This document shows positions 1-14,300 of a stretch of 64,000 nt of DNA, piece by piece. This DNA is from Eleginops maclovinus (taxonomy: Eukaryota > Chordata > Actinopteri > Perciformes > Eleginopidae). The stretch's first letter is position 1, and each line of letters starts with the position of its first letter. The stretch covers positions 4,087,453 to 4,151,452 of the forward strand of contig NC_086370.1 of NCBI RefSeq assembly GCF_036324505.1, in the 5' to 3' direction. Under the pieces are notes generated by a model, which worked only from the letters and a program-made list of their open reading frames with translations, had not been told where the DNA came from and did no database searches. A program made the position numbers and the translations under genes.

Positions 1-2283
1 TTTAACAAAGGCAAAATGCCCCAATGTCCCCTCTGACTGTAGGATTCATGCAGTTTTGTCAGATAATGTATAAAGGAAATTAAAACATGTATGCTGAACT
101 TCAGCTGCATGCATTCATTACATGAACAAGGTTGCTCATGAGTTATTATGCAATGCTATTGAATGAGCTTATATATAACTTCCCTGGGACACTCCTGTCG
201 TTAATTGTTATTAGTCAGACTGGGACTAAGTTGGCAGCGAGGAGGAAATTTGCTCAGCATTGAGACAAGTTCTGCTTGTACCTGTGTGTAGTGTGTTTTG
301 GTTCATGGTGCTTGCTTGGCTCCAAATATTACAGCTTGTGCAGAGCTGGAGCTGTGGGAATTAATTGTCAAGAGTGTCAGGAAATCTTGTTCTGAATTCA
401 TATCTGAAGAAATGTATTTTGCATATTGTAGTTTGTTACTGTGGTGTGCATTCGTGCAAAGCAGCATAGTCTTTTTACATAACGGGATTATATTAAGACA
501 GCATAGGCATGATGGGTAAAGTCCATGTTCAGTTGTATTGTTGAGGTGGGACAGAGCCATTGTCTCACAATTAAAACCTCAGGAAAGACACGCAAGTATT
601 CGAGTCTACCCCCAAGTTGTGAACTTTGTTTTTTTTTAGAAGGTCATCTTTATGGAACCAAGCAACTACTTCATTTTCTATTTAGATTTTTTGGGTTAAA
701 TATGCAAGAACTGACAAGACATTTGCTGCAGCCATGAGTTGACAGAGCGGTTGCCCGACTAATTCTAAACAACACTACTGCAGTCCGAGGTTTTAACTAG
801 TTCAGAATGGACAATCAACATTCTTCAGTCGCCAGACTAAACAAGAATGGACAATATGTTACTAAAGCTGTCGTACATGAGAAATTAATATATGCCAGGG
901 AACCTACGTTTCAGATAAGAAGGGCTTCTAGACGTCCCTAAACAATAAACGAATCATGTCAGCTTGTGCTCGGTCATAGACTGGCATCAACAAAGCACCC
1001 AAACTGCCCCTCATTAAGGGAGCACAGCAACCCGAAGGCCAAAGAACTATGCCATGGGAAATAGAGACAGAGGAAGGAGAAAATGATGAACTACGTCAAA
1101 GGTTAAACACTTAGCAAAATATTCCCTAACAATTTAAGTGGCGCTCATTTCGAGGAAATGGACCTCTGATCGGATGCTGTTTGATTGGTTCATGGGATCT
1201 TTGGCATTAAAGTGTTGAATTGCTGGGAAAAAGTCAATTCAGGAAATTAAGAATTGCATCATAGCACAGTTTTTTAAAGAAAGTACTTCTTAATCTGTGG
1301 GCACATGATGTATCGTCCAATTCAAAAGGCTTTGGTCCAAGGGAAGTTATAACAAGTTATTGTTTTTGAAGTTGACTTTAATTTGATCAAATTGGGTCTA
1401 AAGTCATATGATTTTTGACTCGCTTTCAAGTCATTGGACTCAATTCCACACCTGTGCTGTTGTTAATCCTTACTGCTGGAGATCCACACACTGTTTATTA
1501 TGTAACGTTACCAACAGACAGGTCTTAATGTTATTCCAAGTCCGCATCACTGTTAAGTCACTTTTACCAGTACAGCCGCACAAGTTTGCTTTCCACTTTA
1601 TATTAAATATGTCCGCAGCCTATGTTGACATCTACATTAGTCTGGTCTCTGTATTTAAGTCATTCTGGTCTCTGAAGGTTTCTGACTGCTTTCATCTTAA
1701 AAGAGGCATGAGGGAGAGAGGGAGAGGTAGAGGGAGACTGCATGGAGATATGAGAAAAAAAATACTGACTTTTTGAAGTAAACTTCAATACGCTCTATTA
1801 CTTTTCATCAAGTTCTAAGCCTAAAGTGCCAGACTTGAGACAGACAGAGGGATTTTGGTAGTCGCCAGTAAATAGAAGTCTTTGTGATGTTGAGAGAATG
1901 TCATCATGTAGTGCCTAGTACTAATACAGTGCCACATGTTAGTGTCTGAGAGAGAGAGTGTGACAAAAACAAATGGCACCTTGCAGCAATGGTTGTTCCG
2001 TGGCTGAGAGATACCATCAATATGTGTGGAAAGATTAAAGATAGGAAAAGATTGCACATGCCATCTTGTGATGTGTTCCAGCTGATGTAGGACTCACTGG
2101 ATCAGCACAAACACAATTTGACATCCTCTCTGAGATGCAGCAAACAAGCTTTCAAAGGGAGCAAAATCCATATCTTCTGTAACTACTATCATCTGTTGCA
2201 TCTCTCTAAATTGCATGTTGTTGTCCTTTGTGTGCATTTACCGCAGATAAACTCCACCTGGCATCTCGACTCGTTTGGCAGCC
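1..2283. other. upstream of gabrp; no gene recognised
   Basis: AT-rich sequence with only short ORFs lacking family resemblance. A purine-rich patch occurs at about 1706-1737. It presumably includes the promoter and 5'UTR of gabrp, but I see no decisive TATA box or CpG island. A plausible 3' splice site ends at 2246, 37 bases before the start codon. Confidence 0.5.
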
Positions 2284-2336
2284 ATGGCTCTCTATGTATC
2301 CGGAGGGGCCCTGTTCACCTTCCTCCTCGTTTGCAG
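2284..2336 (+). CDS. gabrp: gabrp exon 1: start codon and signal peptide
   Basis: The ATG sits in a strong vertebrate Kozak context (GCC ATG G). It encodes [17 protein letters not shown], a hydrophobic secretion signal. The donor GTAAGA follows at 2337, leaving AG of an Arg codon completed by the first G of exon 2. This start was chosen because the phase, signal peptide and donor all agree. A possible 3' splice site (ACCGCAG, ending at 2246) lies 37 bases upstream, so the 5'UTR may itself be spliced. Confidence 0.8.
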
Positions 2337-5300
2337 GTAAGACTGTTTGCAGAGATACAACCGCTGGAATGTGCAGGCAGGGAGTTAAGTTAGATTCTAA
2401 TCCATCTATTCTAACAAGACAAGGCTTGGTATGCGGGCTTCTGAGAAGTGATGTAAAGTAACAAAGTATATTTACTTAGGTATTGAACTTAAATACATTT
2501 TTGAGGTACTTGAGTACCTGAGTACTTTCAGCTTATGCCACTTTATACTTCAACTCTACTACATCTCAGAGATAAATCGTGTACTTTTACTCCACTACAT
2601 TTATTGTAGTTACAGATTTGGATTAATGATGGTAAATATAATGAACCCTTAAATCAGACTTTAGTTCACCTGGAGTAAATCCAGCAGCTACCCTGCAGTA
2701 TACAAAGCCATTCAAACTAGCTGCACCTTTACCAGCTCTGAGAACACTTTAATGATCAATAATTATAAAACATATCAGAGATATTATTCTGAAATGGACC
2801 AATCAAACAATGACTACTGTTACTGTCTCTACTTTAAGTACATTTAGATGAGAGTACTTTCTACTTTCACTGGAGGAACATTTTGAATACTTTTACTGTG
2901 ACAGAGTATTCCTACACTCTGGTACTTGTACTTTTACAAGATATAAGTACTTCTGGATCTGAGAAGAAGATAGAAAGTTACTCACTGTATTGTTCTTTGA
3001 ACCATCAATAGTGGCTCCTCATGCATTGGATAGAAAAATAAATTCCAAAACTTCTTCCAAGCACTGCTGAGCAGAGCTGATGAAGCAGGATCGGGCACCA
3101 CATGTTATAGTCATTGCATACAATTGTTGTTATAATCCCTTCAGAGGTCATACAGAGAGACTGATGGGATGTTTTGGTCTGTTACCGTGAAGAGAAGCCT
3201 CTCCTCTTCTTTCATTTTCAAAGCACAGAATGCACTTTGCACATTCTCGATAAGGCAAACCCTCTGGGCCTCGCCGAGTCCCGCTGTAAGAGATTCTGTG
3301 TATAGTGCAGCACCTCTTTGCACAATCAGCTCTGGGATTAATGTGCTGCAGTTGGTCGTCTGCTAAACTAGCATTTTGCCAAATGCACACTTTTCTGTCC
3401 AAACCCAATATGCCAATTTGAGACCATTCAATAATCAAATGAATTCATTTCAGGAAGCTGTGATCTCTCAAAGATTCAATGTAGATTTATTTTGCAATGG
3501 TCATTGTGTTATATAATCTTCAATTTTATGTGTAATGAGCCTTTATCACTGTGGACATCAACACACTGGTCTATGCCAGACAAAGCTTTAAAAATGAACG
3601 ACATCTGTTAGAGCCACCTAATCGGGACATCTGTAGTCAACACAGTATAAAGGACTACAATTCCCACAGCGCCAGCCTCTAGAGAGACAGAGATCGGCAA
3701 CCTGTCGGAAAGACGCCGTCGAGGTACAGATTTTTACCGTTTAAGTTACTGTGAAAGTTAAACGAGCCTTTGGATAGTTTATTATTTTATTTGAGTTTTC
3801 CTCTTTTGTTTGATTTGTTTTGACTATTGTAAAGGAGTGTTTTCTTTGTTGAATGTGTGAAAAGTTAGTTATTTTAATTTGGGCAAACGCATGTCACAAT
3901 AGCATCACACCATCGGAGGCCAAGCAAGTCAACAACAATGTGAGTAAAACAAAGATAAAGGAAGGAAAACGCTTTAGAAATGTCTGTTTAAGCTGATGGG
4001 AAACTAGGGAAGGAAGCCATGACAACATCTTTGCTGATTTCTGAAATTCATTTTAGCTGTCAATATTTTGCATAGATTTTATTGAGAGGACTAATTAATA
4101 GCATTCTGTTGCTTATCAAAACCGATATTCTGTGCATAGTGCACAGCTCTGGGATTAAAATGCCGTAGCAGGTCTATTAACATGATAGGTCGTGACAGAC
4201 TGATATTTTTGTTTACACAACTGAACTCTCAACAGGGCAGCCTCCACATGTTTTTAACATTTTAAACTGTTAACTGGCTCCCAATAATACGTTGGCGACA
4301 TATTTTCATACCAATAGGAGGTTTGGTCCCTGTTTGTGGCAGAAAATGGAAAATGGAATGTTCTTTCTGCCGTATGCAACACAAATCTAATAGCAAGTAA
4401 TTGTTTTCACTTATAATAATTTAGCATCCTATGCAAGAATGTATTTGGGACACATTGACTAACATTTGTCCATAAAAGATACATGGAAGAATTTCATGGA
4501 CAGCTCATTGTATTTAGACAGCTCATTGTATTTAGGTAGAACATCTTGCCCCCTATTTTTCTTTTCAATTTCAGATCCATACATTTTGCCAATATGCACC
4601 AAGGTGATGAAATAACATTTTAGAGCTTGATGAACATAATCTTAACCCATGTAATTTATTTATTGAAATTCAATCATTGCAAATGGTACTGTGTATTCTT
4701 TATGACTTCTGTGAAATAGATGGAAGATTTTATACGGCTTGGAGCACATCAGCAGACCCTGTCTTCAATATAATGAAGATAGCTCTGTTGGTTTAGTGAT
4801 AATGAAACACCACTTACCCCCTGCACATGCTACAACCCTCTTCTTATACCAGACATGGCCGCGTTATTGACCCAACGGCTTCATGAAGACAACCTGTGAC
4901 CTTGACGATTCTGAAACCTCCATCAACCTCACTTTACAGCAAACAGAAATTTCCGAGTTAAGACAGCCGAAAATGTATCATGCATGAAGAATCACTGGGA
5001 CACAGATGGTCTGTTTGAACTCTCTGGAAAGATTGACGTTTTGCTTAGTGTGCGGATGCCTTCCAAAATAGAACTATAATGACACGTTAGCTCATGTGTT
5101 AATTCAGGCTAGGATTACTTCCTGCTCATGTTCCTGTGGCGCAGTATAAAACCCTGGCAGCATTACAGCTTTGTTAAAAGAACAAAGATGGGATTCACGG
5201 CTAAGCTTGTTATTTGAAATAAGGATGTCGCTGTCACAGCCATATAAAGTATTATCTGGTCAATAAACATCGGAGTGTTGCAGACCACACATTTTGCAAG

Positions 5301-8300
5301 GCAGCTACAATTCAGGATCAGCAATAGTCAAAGAAAAGGTGCAGGGAGAAAAACACTTCAGAAAATAGAGATACAGTCAAACAGCAACTTGAAATATGTA
5401 TATTTCCGAAAAAAACCCCAATAATAACTGATTGAATGTTTGCCTCGTTTTTTCTTGCTTCGCCTGTTAGCTTGTTTCTTCTGTTCCTGTATACCTTGAA
5501 TGCAGTTTACAAATCTAACAGTGGCATTTACCACACTAAATTCTAACTAACGGTCATTTTTGACACTATGTTTAATTCCAGACAGGAAGCAGGTTGCTCA
5601 TTTGATAGTAACAATCTTTGATATGGTCAGTTTAAATACAACTGTTATTGCAAATGTTAGCAAGTCAAGCTATGGTTAGCTGTATGCATTTGATGCAAAT
5701 GCAGTCTCTATCTCTTGTTCTGTTGAGCTGACTGAACATGAACCTTGGACAAACACTCTTAAATAACTATTTGAAGCTAACACATCCTCTGTATATTACA
5801 ATAGAATATTTATTTGGGAATGACTCCCAAAATGAATAACTGTTGGAGGTTAGCCTAACAACGACAGGCGTATGGTGTGAAACAGTCATAGTTTTAAACT
5901 GAAAATGACTTGATTTGGATTAATATAAGTATGTTTGAGACGAAACTTAGGTTTATGTGATGCAGTTATGGTGATAGCTAAACTGTACAGCAAGAAATCA
6001 TCTAAAGTAAGTATTCCATAAAACCCGCCGTGGATTTAAAATGATCTGATTATGCTTACTGTAAATGATTTTTGTTAATCAGCCACCGGGTAGAAGGGGT
6101 ATATATATATATATATACAGTATATGTACACCAAATATAACTGCGTTCTTTTGCATTCATTAACCAACACACACACTGAAAAATTGAAACGTTGACCTTA
6201 AATTAAATGTATTACGTCAACAGATATAACTCAGGATAGTTGAAAGCAATAATATTAGATTCAATTTAATATCATTGCTTTAAACTAACCTAATACAGTT
6301 GTGTGACATTTGTTGACACAATACATTTAATTAAAGTCAACGTTTCAATTTTTCAGTGCATTTACAAACCATGCAGTAGCATTGGCTGCATTTCTCATTA
6401 CGTTTCTCTAAGTAGAGGCTTAATAAGTAACTCCTGACTGCATACAGATGGTGGCGGTTTTACGGCACTGGTTCCAGAATGCATGTGTAACATTTTATTG
6501 AAGCCTATTACAGGCAGATTAAAGGCTTACAGTACGTTTTACTTGACATGACCTGATCCTTTATGGAAATCTATTTCCAGTCCTTCAGATTTTTTTATCG
6601 GTCATCATTGGAGAGATTAAATTATTATTACCTTACTGCTTTTTTAAAACCATAATAAAAAGGGAACATTTCAATGTGGACCAGTTATCACCTTTAATGT
6701 TATGGTTTATTTCTTACTGAGAAGATCAGTTGTACTTTAGTGTCAATTATTGACATTATTGAATAAAGACTTTTTTCGATAATGTAATAAAAAGAGTTTG
6801 AAGGATGTCCATTAAAGCACATTTTGGATGTTATAAAGAGTATTGTTTTCCCTGACACTCACGAATCAGACGGTGTCTCTTCATGCAGTTTGAAGGTTGT
6901 AAGAGTTGTGAGTTTTCTGGGGATCATATTTCAGAACAAAACAAGACAAAACTGACAAAGGAGTCCAAGAGCTTTGGCACATTGATTTTGAAGAGTGATC
7001 TTAAATTTGACCTCTTCTGACAAGTTGATGCTTGAGGATGCTCACAGATGTCAGCTGTCAAGGCTTACCAACATACAACACCACTGATGTTTCAGAGGTG
7101 AGGTTACAGCCCATTTGAAGCCTAATTGACAGACTACAGTTTTTATAGTTAGCGGCTTTAAATCTGCAACCACAGTTGATGTTTTAGCAGCTGTTGCCAT
7201 AGAAACACTACTACTGTTGAGGTGTGTCAGTTTTTTTTTACTATGCTTCCAAGTTGGTATTATTTGTGTGTGTGTGCTAGCAGTACAGTTACTTATAGCT
7301 GACGAAAAGACAGGTTGAGGAAAAGAAATAATGACGTCCTATAATGCTATTTTGGGTTTTCATTTTCCTGTAGTGTGTTATAGGTTTCGGTGCATGCTGG
7401 TTCCGCAAAGGCTACAATCCCACAGTTCCCTCAAGAGGGAGTTTTCTCTCCCACACTCCTGGGAGAATGGCTACATTGGACTCCTTTGTTTACTTCTGCG
7501 TTATAATGACATTAATATGAAACCCTCGCGCTTCTATTGGCTAGCTCTCCAACTAATTGTATGTGACGACTAAGAGGCGGGACATTTCTAAGTGCTTGTC
7601 CAATCAAAACAGGGCAGTATCAGGAAAGATAAAGCACTTTTTGAACATTAAAGCATGTCAAATATGTCACAGTTGAAGCGTAAAATACAATTATGAAACC
7701 AGAAAATTAGCAGAGTAGGAGCCCTTTAAGGGAAATATTCAAAAGAAAATGTGTTTGTGTGAATACAACCAAAGGCCTCTTTTCCTTAGCCCCAACTCAT
7801 AGGGAGATTTCTCAGTGTTCCCAAAATCATTATTCTTAAAGCAGTTGTTAGAAATCCCATTGCTTTGCCTATTTGAAATCCATCATTTATAATTTCCCAT
7901 CTGAACAGCCAACTGAAAAGCACTTTTTCAAGTTCATTAGGTTTAACTGTAGGTCCCCTATCTAGAAACAATATCTTGCCTCTGTTGGGTTTCTCAACCG
8001 TTTCCATTTTCACAGCGGTTTGTCATGGTTCCGTCGTCACTTTCCCACTTTCCCTCAGCAAGCCTTTTTTCTCAATAGACAAATGATTATACTAGTCTGT
8101 TCAACTTTCGTATTCAGGGAGCTGCAATGCCTCTTTATTTTTGTGAAAGGAGTTTGTTGATAAATCATGAGATTATTGATAGTACATTTGCATGACGAGT
8201 AACTTTCCCTGCTGTGGATGACAACTGTGGCAGATGTTCCCCATTTAGAAGTGTAGCATTGTTTGGCACATCATTTTAAACGATAAAGTCATTTTTAATT

Positions 8301-11300
8301 ATGTGACCCTAACTAGGACATTTAGAGCATGCAAGCATTTGTTCTGCTAATGCTGTTTGTGATGCTCCCTTTTGGCTGCTGGTGCCCTGACCATTCCAGT
8401 ATCCCCAATCATTATTTTCTCTTTGGACAATTCAGCACCTCACAAATTGCATTCAAAGGACTCTAAATCTTGTTTTTAAAAGTCCAGGGAAGAAAGAACA
8501 GGAACACAGAATTCCATTAAAGCTTGTAAAATACTGTTGGAACTCACTGGAACAAAGGCTTCAAGTGACTGGTTAACAAAGACAGCAGTGGTTTTTGCAC
8601 CCTTCTGTTCCTATCAATCTATACTTAATTGCCAAGTCTACACATTTCCATCCCGGATTCTCAAGGTTCAATCAACATTTGAACTCTGATCACAGGATTC
8701 AAGTCCAGAGTGCTTACCATTACACCAAGGAACCATACGCCCCATGTTCTTGGAGGTGAAGTAAAAAACTCAGCAGGCCTGCCACAGAAGATTTTGTCAG
8801 AAGTTTTTGCAAAACTGATGATGGTTCCCTGTAAATCAGCAATGGCCCTGATCTTCTCCTTCCCTCAACCAAAACTGCTTGCCACATAGAGAACACTACT
8901 TTCTCCAAGCGCACATTTGGCAAGGTTAAGTGTTAACGATGCAGCTGACAACCGTGATACAACTTTTCCCAATTAATTAAACTTGCCCAAATCAACTCTG
9001 AAGTCCTGTCCCCCTAGATTCCTCCTTTTACTCACAGAAGCCCGGTAAAACGTTCTATCAGCAAAACATAGTTACGCTAATTACAGAGAAGCAGGCTGAA
9101 AGAGAATAAGTAGAAAGAGAATAGTTAACTAATAAATGACAACTGATTACAACTGACTGAGCTGAATTGCAAACAGGTGTGCTGGATAGGCATGGTCCAG
9201 ATGAGGACTCTATCCACCAGCAACTTCAGGCTCCATCCTGCTCAACTAACTTGGCCATACTGGTATAGCTCTATCCTGCATCCACTCATACATGCATTGG
9301 TGGTTCAGTGGTAGAATTCTCGCCTGCCACGCGGGAGGCCCGGGTTCGATGCAACTATACTTTATCTACCGCTTTGCGGGGGAGCCCACCCAATCCATCT
9401 CTCCGCCCTCCGTCCCACAAACCTGTCCCTCACCCAGCACCAGTCACTTTCCATTCTCCGCTGCTACTGAAAATGTACTTGGCACAAAGTATTCTTTGCA
9501 CTAAAGAACTACTTGCACTACCGTCAAACTGTGTTGATTGTGTCGAACATATGTATATATTACTTAGTTTTTGTTTTTGTTTGTATACCCCCTTTTTACC
9601 CCCCCTTTTTTTCTCTTATCTTTTTATGTTATATGTTCTTGTTTGTATTTGCACTGTGGGACTGCCAGAAACGGTATTTCAATTTTCTGTAAGTATACCA
9701 CATGTGGAAACTTTGACAATAAAGTGAACTTTGACTTGATACTTCTCCAACAGGCAACACCACCTCCTCTCCAGCCCCACTCAAACAAGGCGTGCCGTAA
9801 GGCTAGGTGCTTGGCCTCTACAAACTCTTCCTCCTCACCTACAAATCTGTCCATGCACTAGCCCCTTTACACCTCACCATTCTCCTGCACACCTACAGCC
9901 CCTCCCGACAGCTGCCGTCCTCTGATATATTTGTGCTTTCCATCCCCTGCTTCAAACTACAGGCCTTTGGCTACAGAACTTTCAGCTTCGCAGCCCCCAC
10001 CCTCTGGAACCCCCTCCTTCTTGATATCAGGACCGTTGACTCTGTGGACACTTTCAAAAAAGCACTCAAAACACATCTGATTGTCAAGGCCTTTAGCCTC
10101 AGTTAACTTTCTCTTCTACATTGTTGGACCAGCCTTTGCTTATTTCTGTTACTTATCTTCCTATTTTCTCGCCCCTGTTGTCTGACCCCCCCCCCGCCTC
10201 CACGGGGCCTCTTCCTACTGTAATGCGTCCTTTGAATACAACTCTCCTAACCAGACACATTTTTAAACTGCTTGTTTATACTGGTTGATTGCCACTAGTT
10301 CATGAGGATTTTCTTGTTACTGAAACATCATTATAATCATGATCCATGCCCCTGAAAATACCAATAAGGCTGCCATTTGTGGGCAATTTAAAATCACAAA
10401 AATCTAGCAAAGCTGTAGTTGTGCTGTCAGGAACCATCAGACAATAACATAAAAAATGCAGCAGTGTCAAGAGTTGCTAACAATCAGATCTAGATTTTTC
10501 TTGGGTTCGTATCCTTCTATACTGTCATCTCTTGGAGTGTTACAAGAGTATTTATGACAAACTCCTTTCATCAAGCTTTGGCACATAGATGAAGTGAGGG
10601 TAAGTAAAAGAATGTAGCACATGCAGAAAGGGAGTACCCAACATATTGAGGTTGTACAAATAAGGCACTCTGGAAAACGGAGAGTTTGTTCAATTTAAGG
10701 ACCCTGCACATCCAAGGAATTCAAGGACTAAATACAGAGACTATATTTATCAGAACAGTTTATCAGTATATTAACAGTGCAGCGTCCAGAGCACTTAAGA
10801 CAGCATTAAAGATGGACACTACAAAACGTCTTCCCAGAGCAAAAACTTGCATGACTACAAGGAGAAGATTTAAAGGTCAAGTATTATACTGTATTTCAAC
10901 AATATAGTATAGGTCTCAGATATATATACTGATACAAACTCTGGAATAGGACAACTCAGCTTTTCTTAAAAACATGGGGTTCAATTTCAGATTTGGTTCC
11001 CTATTTTTTGTAACCTGCTCATTAGAATACAACTCTTCATTATGCTCCTCAACAAACAAGTGTTTTGTTTTTTCTCTTTTAAAACGCTTCTTCATGTTAT
11101 TGAGATGGGTCAATAACACAAATTGTCTTCATTAAATCACTCATTGTGGTTTTGTTTCTTGCCTCATCACTCCCCCTATGAACTGCTCACAGTAATTACA
11201 CAGAAAACGTCGACATATATCACTAAGAACAGTTTTGAGACCAATATGAGTGAGGTTACAAAGTTCAGGCTAATTTGCTTAGTCAAAAAACCTTTAACTC

Positions 11301-14300
11301 TAAATGTCCTTGAGAGTGTAGGAAACAAAAACAATAACAAATAGTACAGTTTCACTTACAGCCTGCAAGCTCATGTCAGGGTTTGGGGAAATAGGGCCCA
11401 AGTGCAGCAAAACGGAGGCAGGTATGGGTACAAACAAAAGGTGAGCTTTATTCCAAAGCTGTTTTACAAAAATACAAAGTTAGGTAACAGTCCAGGGCAT
11501 GAAAAACACTTGACTTGAACACATGAAAGACGATAACGAACTGACAGAGAACACAAGGGAAAGCATGATGAAATACAAAGACACTAATCACAACACAGCT
11601 GGGGAGGGGAGGCAGAAACAGGAGGGCAACAGGTGACAACAATGAAACAATCAGACACAAGGGAAACCAAAAGACAGGAAGTAAAACTACACATGACACA
11701 ACAGAGGGAAAACATTTCAAAATAAAACAGGAAACAGACAGAAAACAAGGATCATGACAGCCCACCAATATCTTGATTTAATTTGGTACATTTAGATAAG
11801 TGAGTCACTATCCAGTGGAAAAAACATGAAGAAGTAAGCCTGTACAGTATGTTTAGTAACTGTGTTTGAGCTTCCCAAAGCTCCAAGGCCCAATTCATAT
11901 TACAAGACTACAAAGCCAGAGCTAGGGATAAGGCTCTTAATACCATGATAATGCTTTGTAGTGTCATTTTAATTAATATGCTACTAACTGATATCTTATT
12001 TTGGCCTTTAAGCTCCTGAAATGTCAGAGCTTTTGTAAAAGAAGATTTAAAGAAAGCACATGCTGCCTTAGATGGGTTTTACTGTAGCTGATAGCTTTCC
12101 CCATCAGATAAGGACTCTTAACTCAAGATAATAGAGGCTTACTTTGGATTTCCTTCACCAATATGGCCTCTTTTCAAGGCCAAAAGCCACTTGCAAACTG
12201 ACTGTAATGTGTTTGATTGTCTCATCCACTACAGCTTTTCGGGCTTTACTTCCTGATCCCAGGATAAGTTTCAAGAGTTACATTGTAATTTAATAACCCA
12301 AGGGAACTCAACGATCAAGTAAAGCATTTTTAAAGATTTTAGTTTGGACTACCAATTTAAAGTCTCATTCAATATTGAAAAAAATCTATCAATATGTTGT
12401 CTTACTATGCTCTCAATTAACTTGCTAGTCCAAGGATGAATGTTGTTAGGCTTAATTGATGGGTAAGGTACATCATACTTCAATAATTACTAGGTAACTA
12501 CAATACTAACCATTGTAACAATAATATTTTCATCACTTTTAGCTCCTCTGAAGCATCAATACAAAGCCAGCCATTCTAATGCCTCTCAAGCAGTTTGCCT
12601 CTAGAGTTTACCCGGGTTTCAAGAAAGGATCATTTGTTGGGCAATTTTGAGGATTCATGCTGTCGCACAGCTTGACAACATTTGACAACAGCTTGATAAC
12701 AGTTTGACAGCAGCAGTCCTGCTTGTGGCATTAGATGCCTAATCGTTAGTACTCCCACTGCGCTCATAGGATATGAAGATGCCAGGCAAAGCAGCAAAGT
12801 ATTGAAGGTGGCAGATTCAAAGGTCCAAACCCAGGGAAGACCTTTAGCATTTTTCTGAATGAAGGATAATTCCCGTTACTAACTGTCACGTAGTCTCCAT
12901 GTTTCCAGGCTCCTACGTTTCCACAGCAATTGTCTCTTGAATCAAACGTAAACCATTGAAGTAAATGGCGAGGGCTTTCTTCGCAGTTCACATTTTTATC
13001 AATAAGAGTTTGAACAAAAAGCATAGGAACCTGGGAACATTATGAAAAAAATATCCTGTGCATACAATCCTGTGAACATAGCCCCTTGGGGAAATAGAAC
13101 CCCAGGAACATAGAACTTTGGGAACATATAACCCTGTTAATGATAACTCTGGGAACATAGAACTCTTGGGCCATAGCAACATCAGAACATAGAACCTCAG
13201 GAATATAGACCTCAGGGAGCGTAAAACCCAGGTAACCCAGAACTCTAGGAATCAAAGAACCCAGGGAACATAAAAACTCAAGAACATAGAACCTTGTGAA
13301 TATCAAAACTTGCGAACCCCAAGAACATGGAATCAGTGGAACATAGAAGCTTGGAATCATAGAACCCAGGGAATGTAGAACCCCAAGAACATGGAACCAG
13401 TGGATCATAGAAGCTTGTGAACATATAATCTTGTGAACATCGGACCCAGGAACCCAGAAAGATAGAACCTTGGGAATATAGAACCTTAGGAACATAAAAT
13501 TGCAAATCATAGAACCATGGGAACATAGATTTTTGGGAACACAAAACCCCAGGAAAAGAGAACCACAGCAACATAGAACTCAGGGATATAAGAACTCCAG
13601 GACCCTAAAACTCTGAACACATAGAATCTATGGGACATAGAACACCGGATACATAGAGCCTTGGGAACATACTGGGATAATAGAACCAAAACAACATTGA
13701 ACCCTTGCAACATAGTAACATTGGAACATAGAACACTGGAAAAGTAACCCTGCAAACATGGAAACTTGGGAACATAAAACATCACTGTTAACAAAGAACC
13801 ATGGGAACATAGAACCCTGGAAATATAAAACCCTGGGAACAAAGACGCCAAGTGCCTGGGAACATTGTGACCCTAAGAGAGCACAACTTGGGAACATAGA
13901 ACACCTGGTCACATAGAACTCGAGAAAAAAAAACACAAGATCTTGGGAACACTTTGAAGCCAAAGATCATTTGCAGGATATTGCTGAATGTTGTAGCTCA
14001 GTTTGGACACTCAGTGCAGCCTGGAACTGTAAAGATAGTTATTCTTCCATAATGAGGCAATCAAAACTTAGGGTTGAAAATATTTAATATACCTGCCATA
14101 AAAAAACTGTTTTGATAGAAGGTTTCTGGCTTTTGAGAATATAATTAGACTCTCATTATACTTGCCCTGCAGCTATTCTCATTCTCCATACCTACCTTAA
14201 TGTTTCAGCTCGGCAAAGACTCTATTAAGTACTGCTTGAATAACCTTTGAATACCCTGGGGATCTGATTTAATGTGCAGTTTTATGGATGTGACGAAACT

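Noticed and set aside
9294..9350. Functional tRNA-Gly gene
   Set aside because: The 3' half of the T arm and the acceptor strand are missing, so no cloverleaf can form.
10686..11344. Short frames in intron 1 as exons of gabrp
   Set aside because: Exon 1 joins exon 2 directly in phase with a proper signal peptide; inserting these would add unrelated residues or stops.
13040..13970. Several overlapping minus-strand reading frames of 98-156 codons
   Set aside because: They lie wholly in the GGAACATAGAACC minisatellite and are low-complexity translations in more than one frame.
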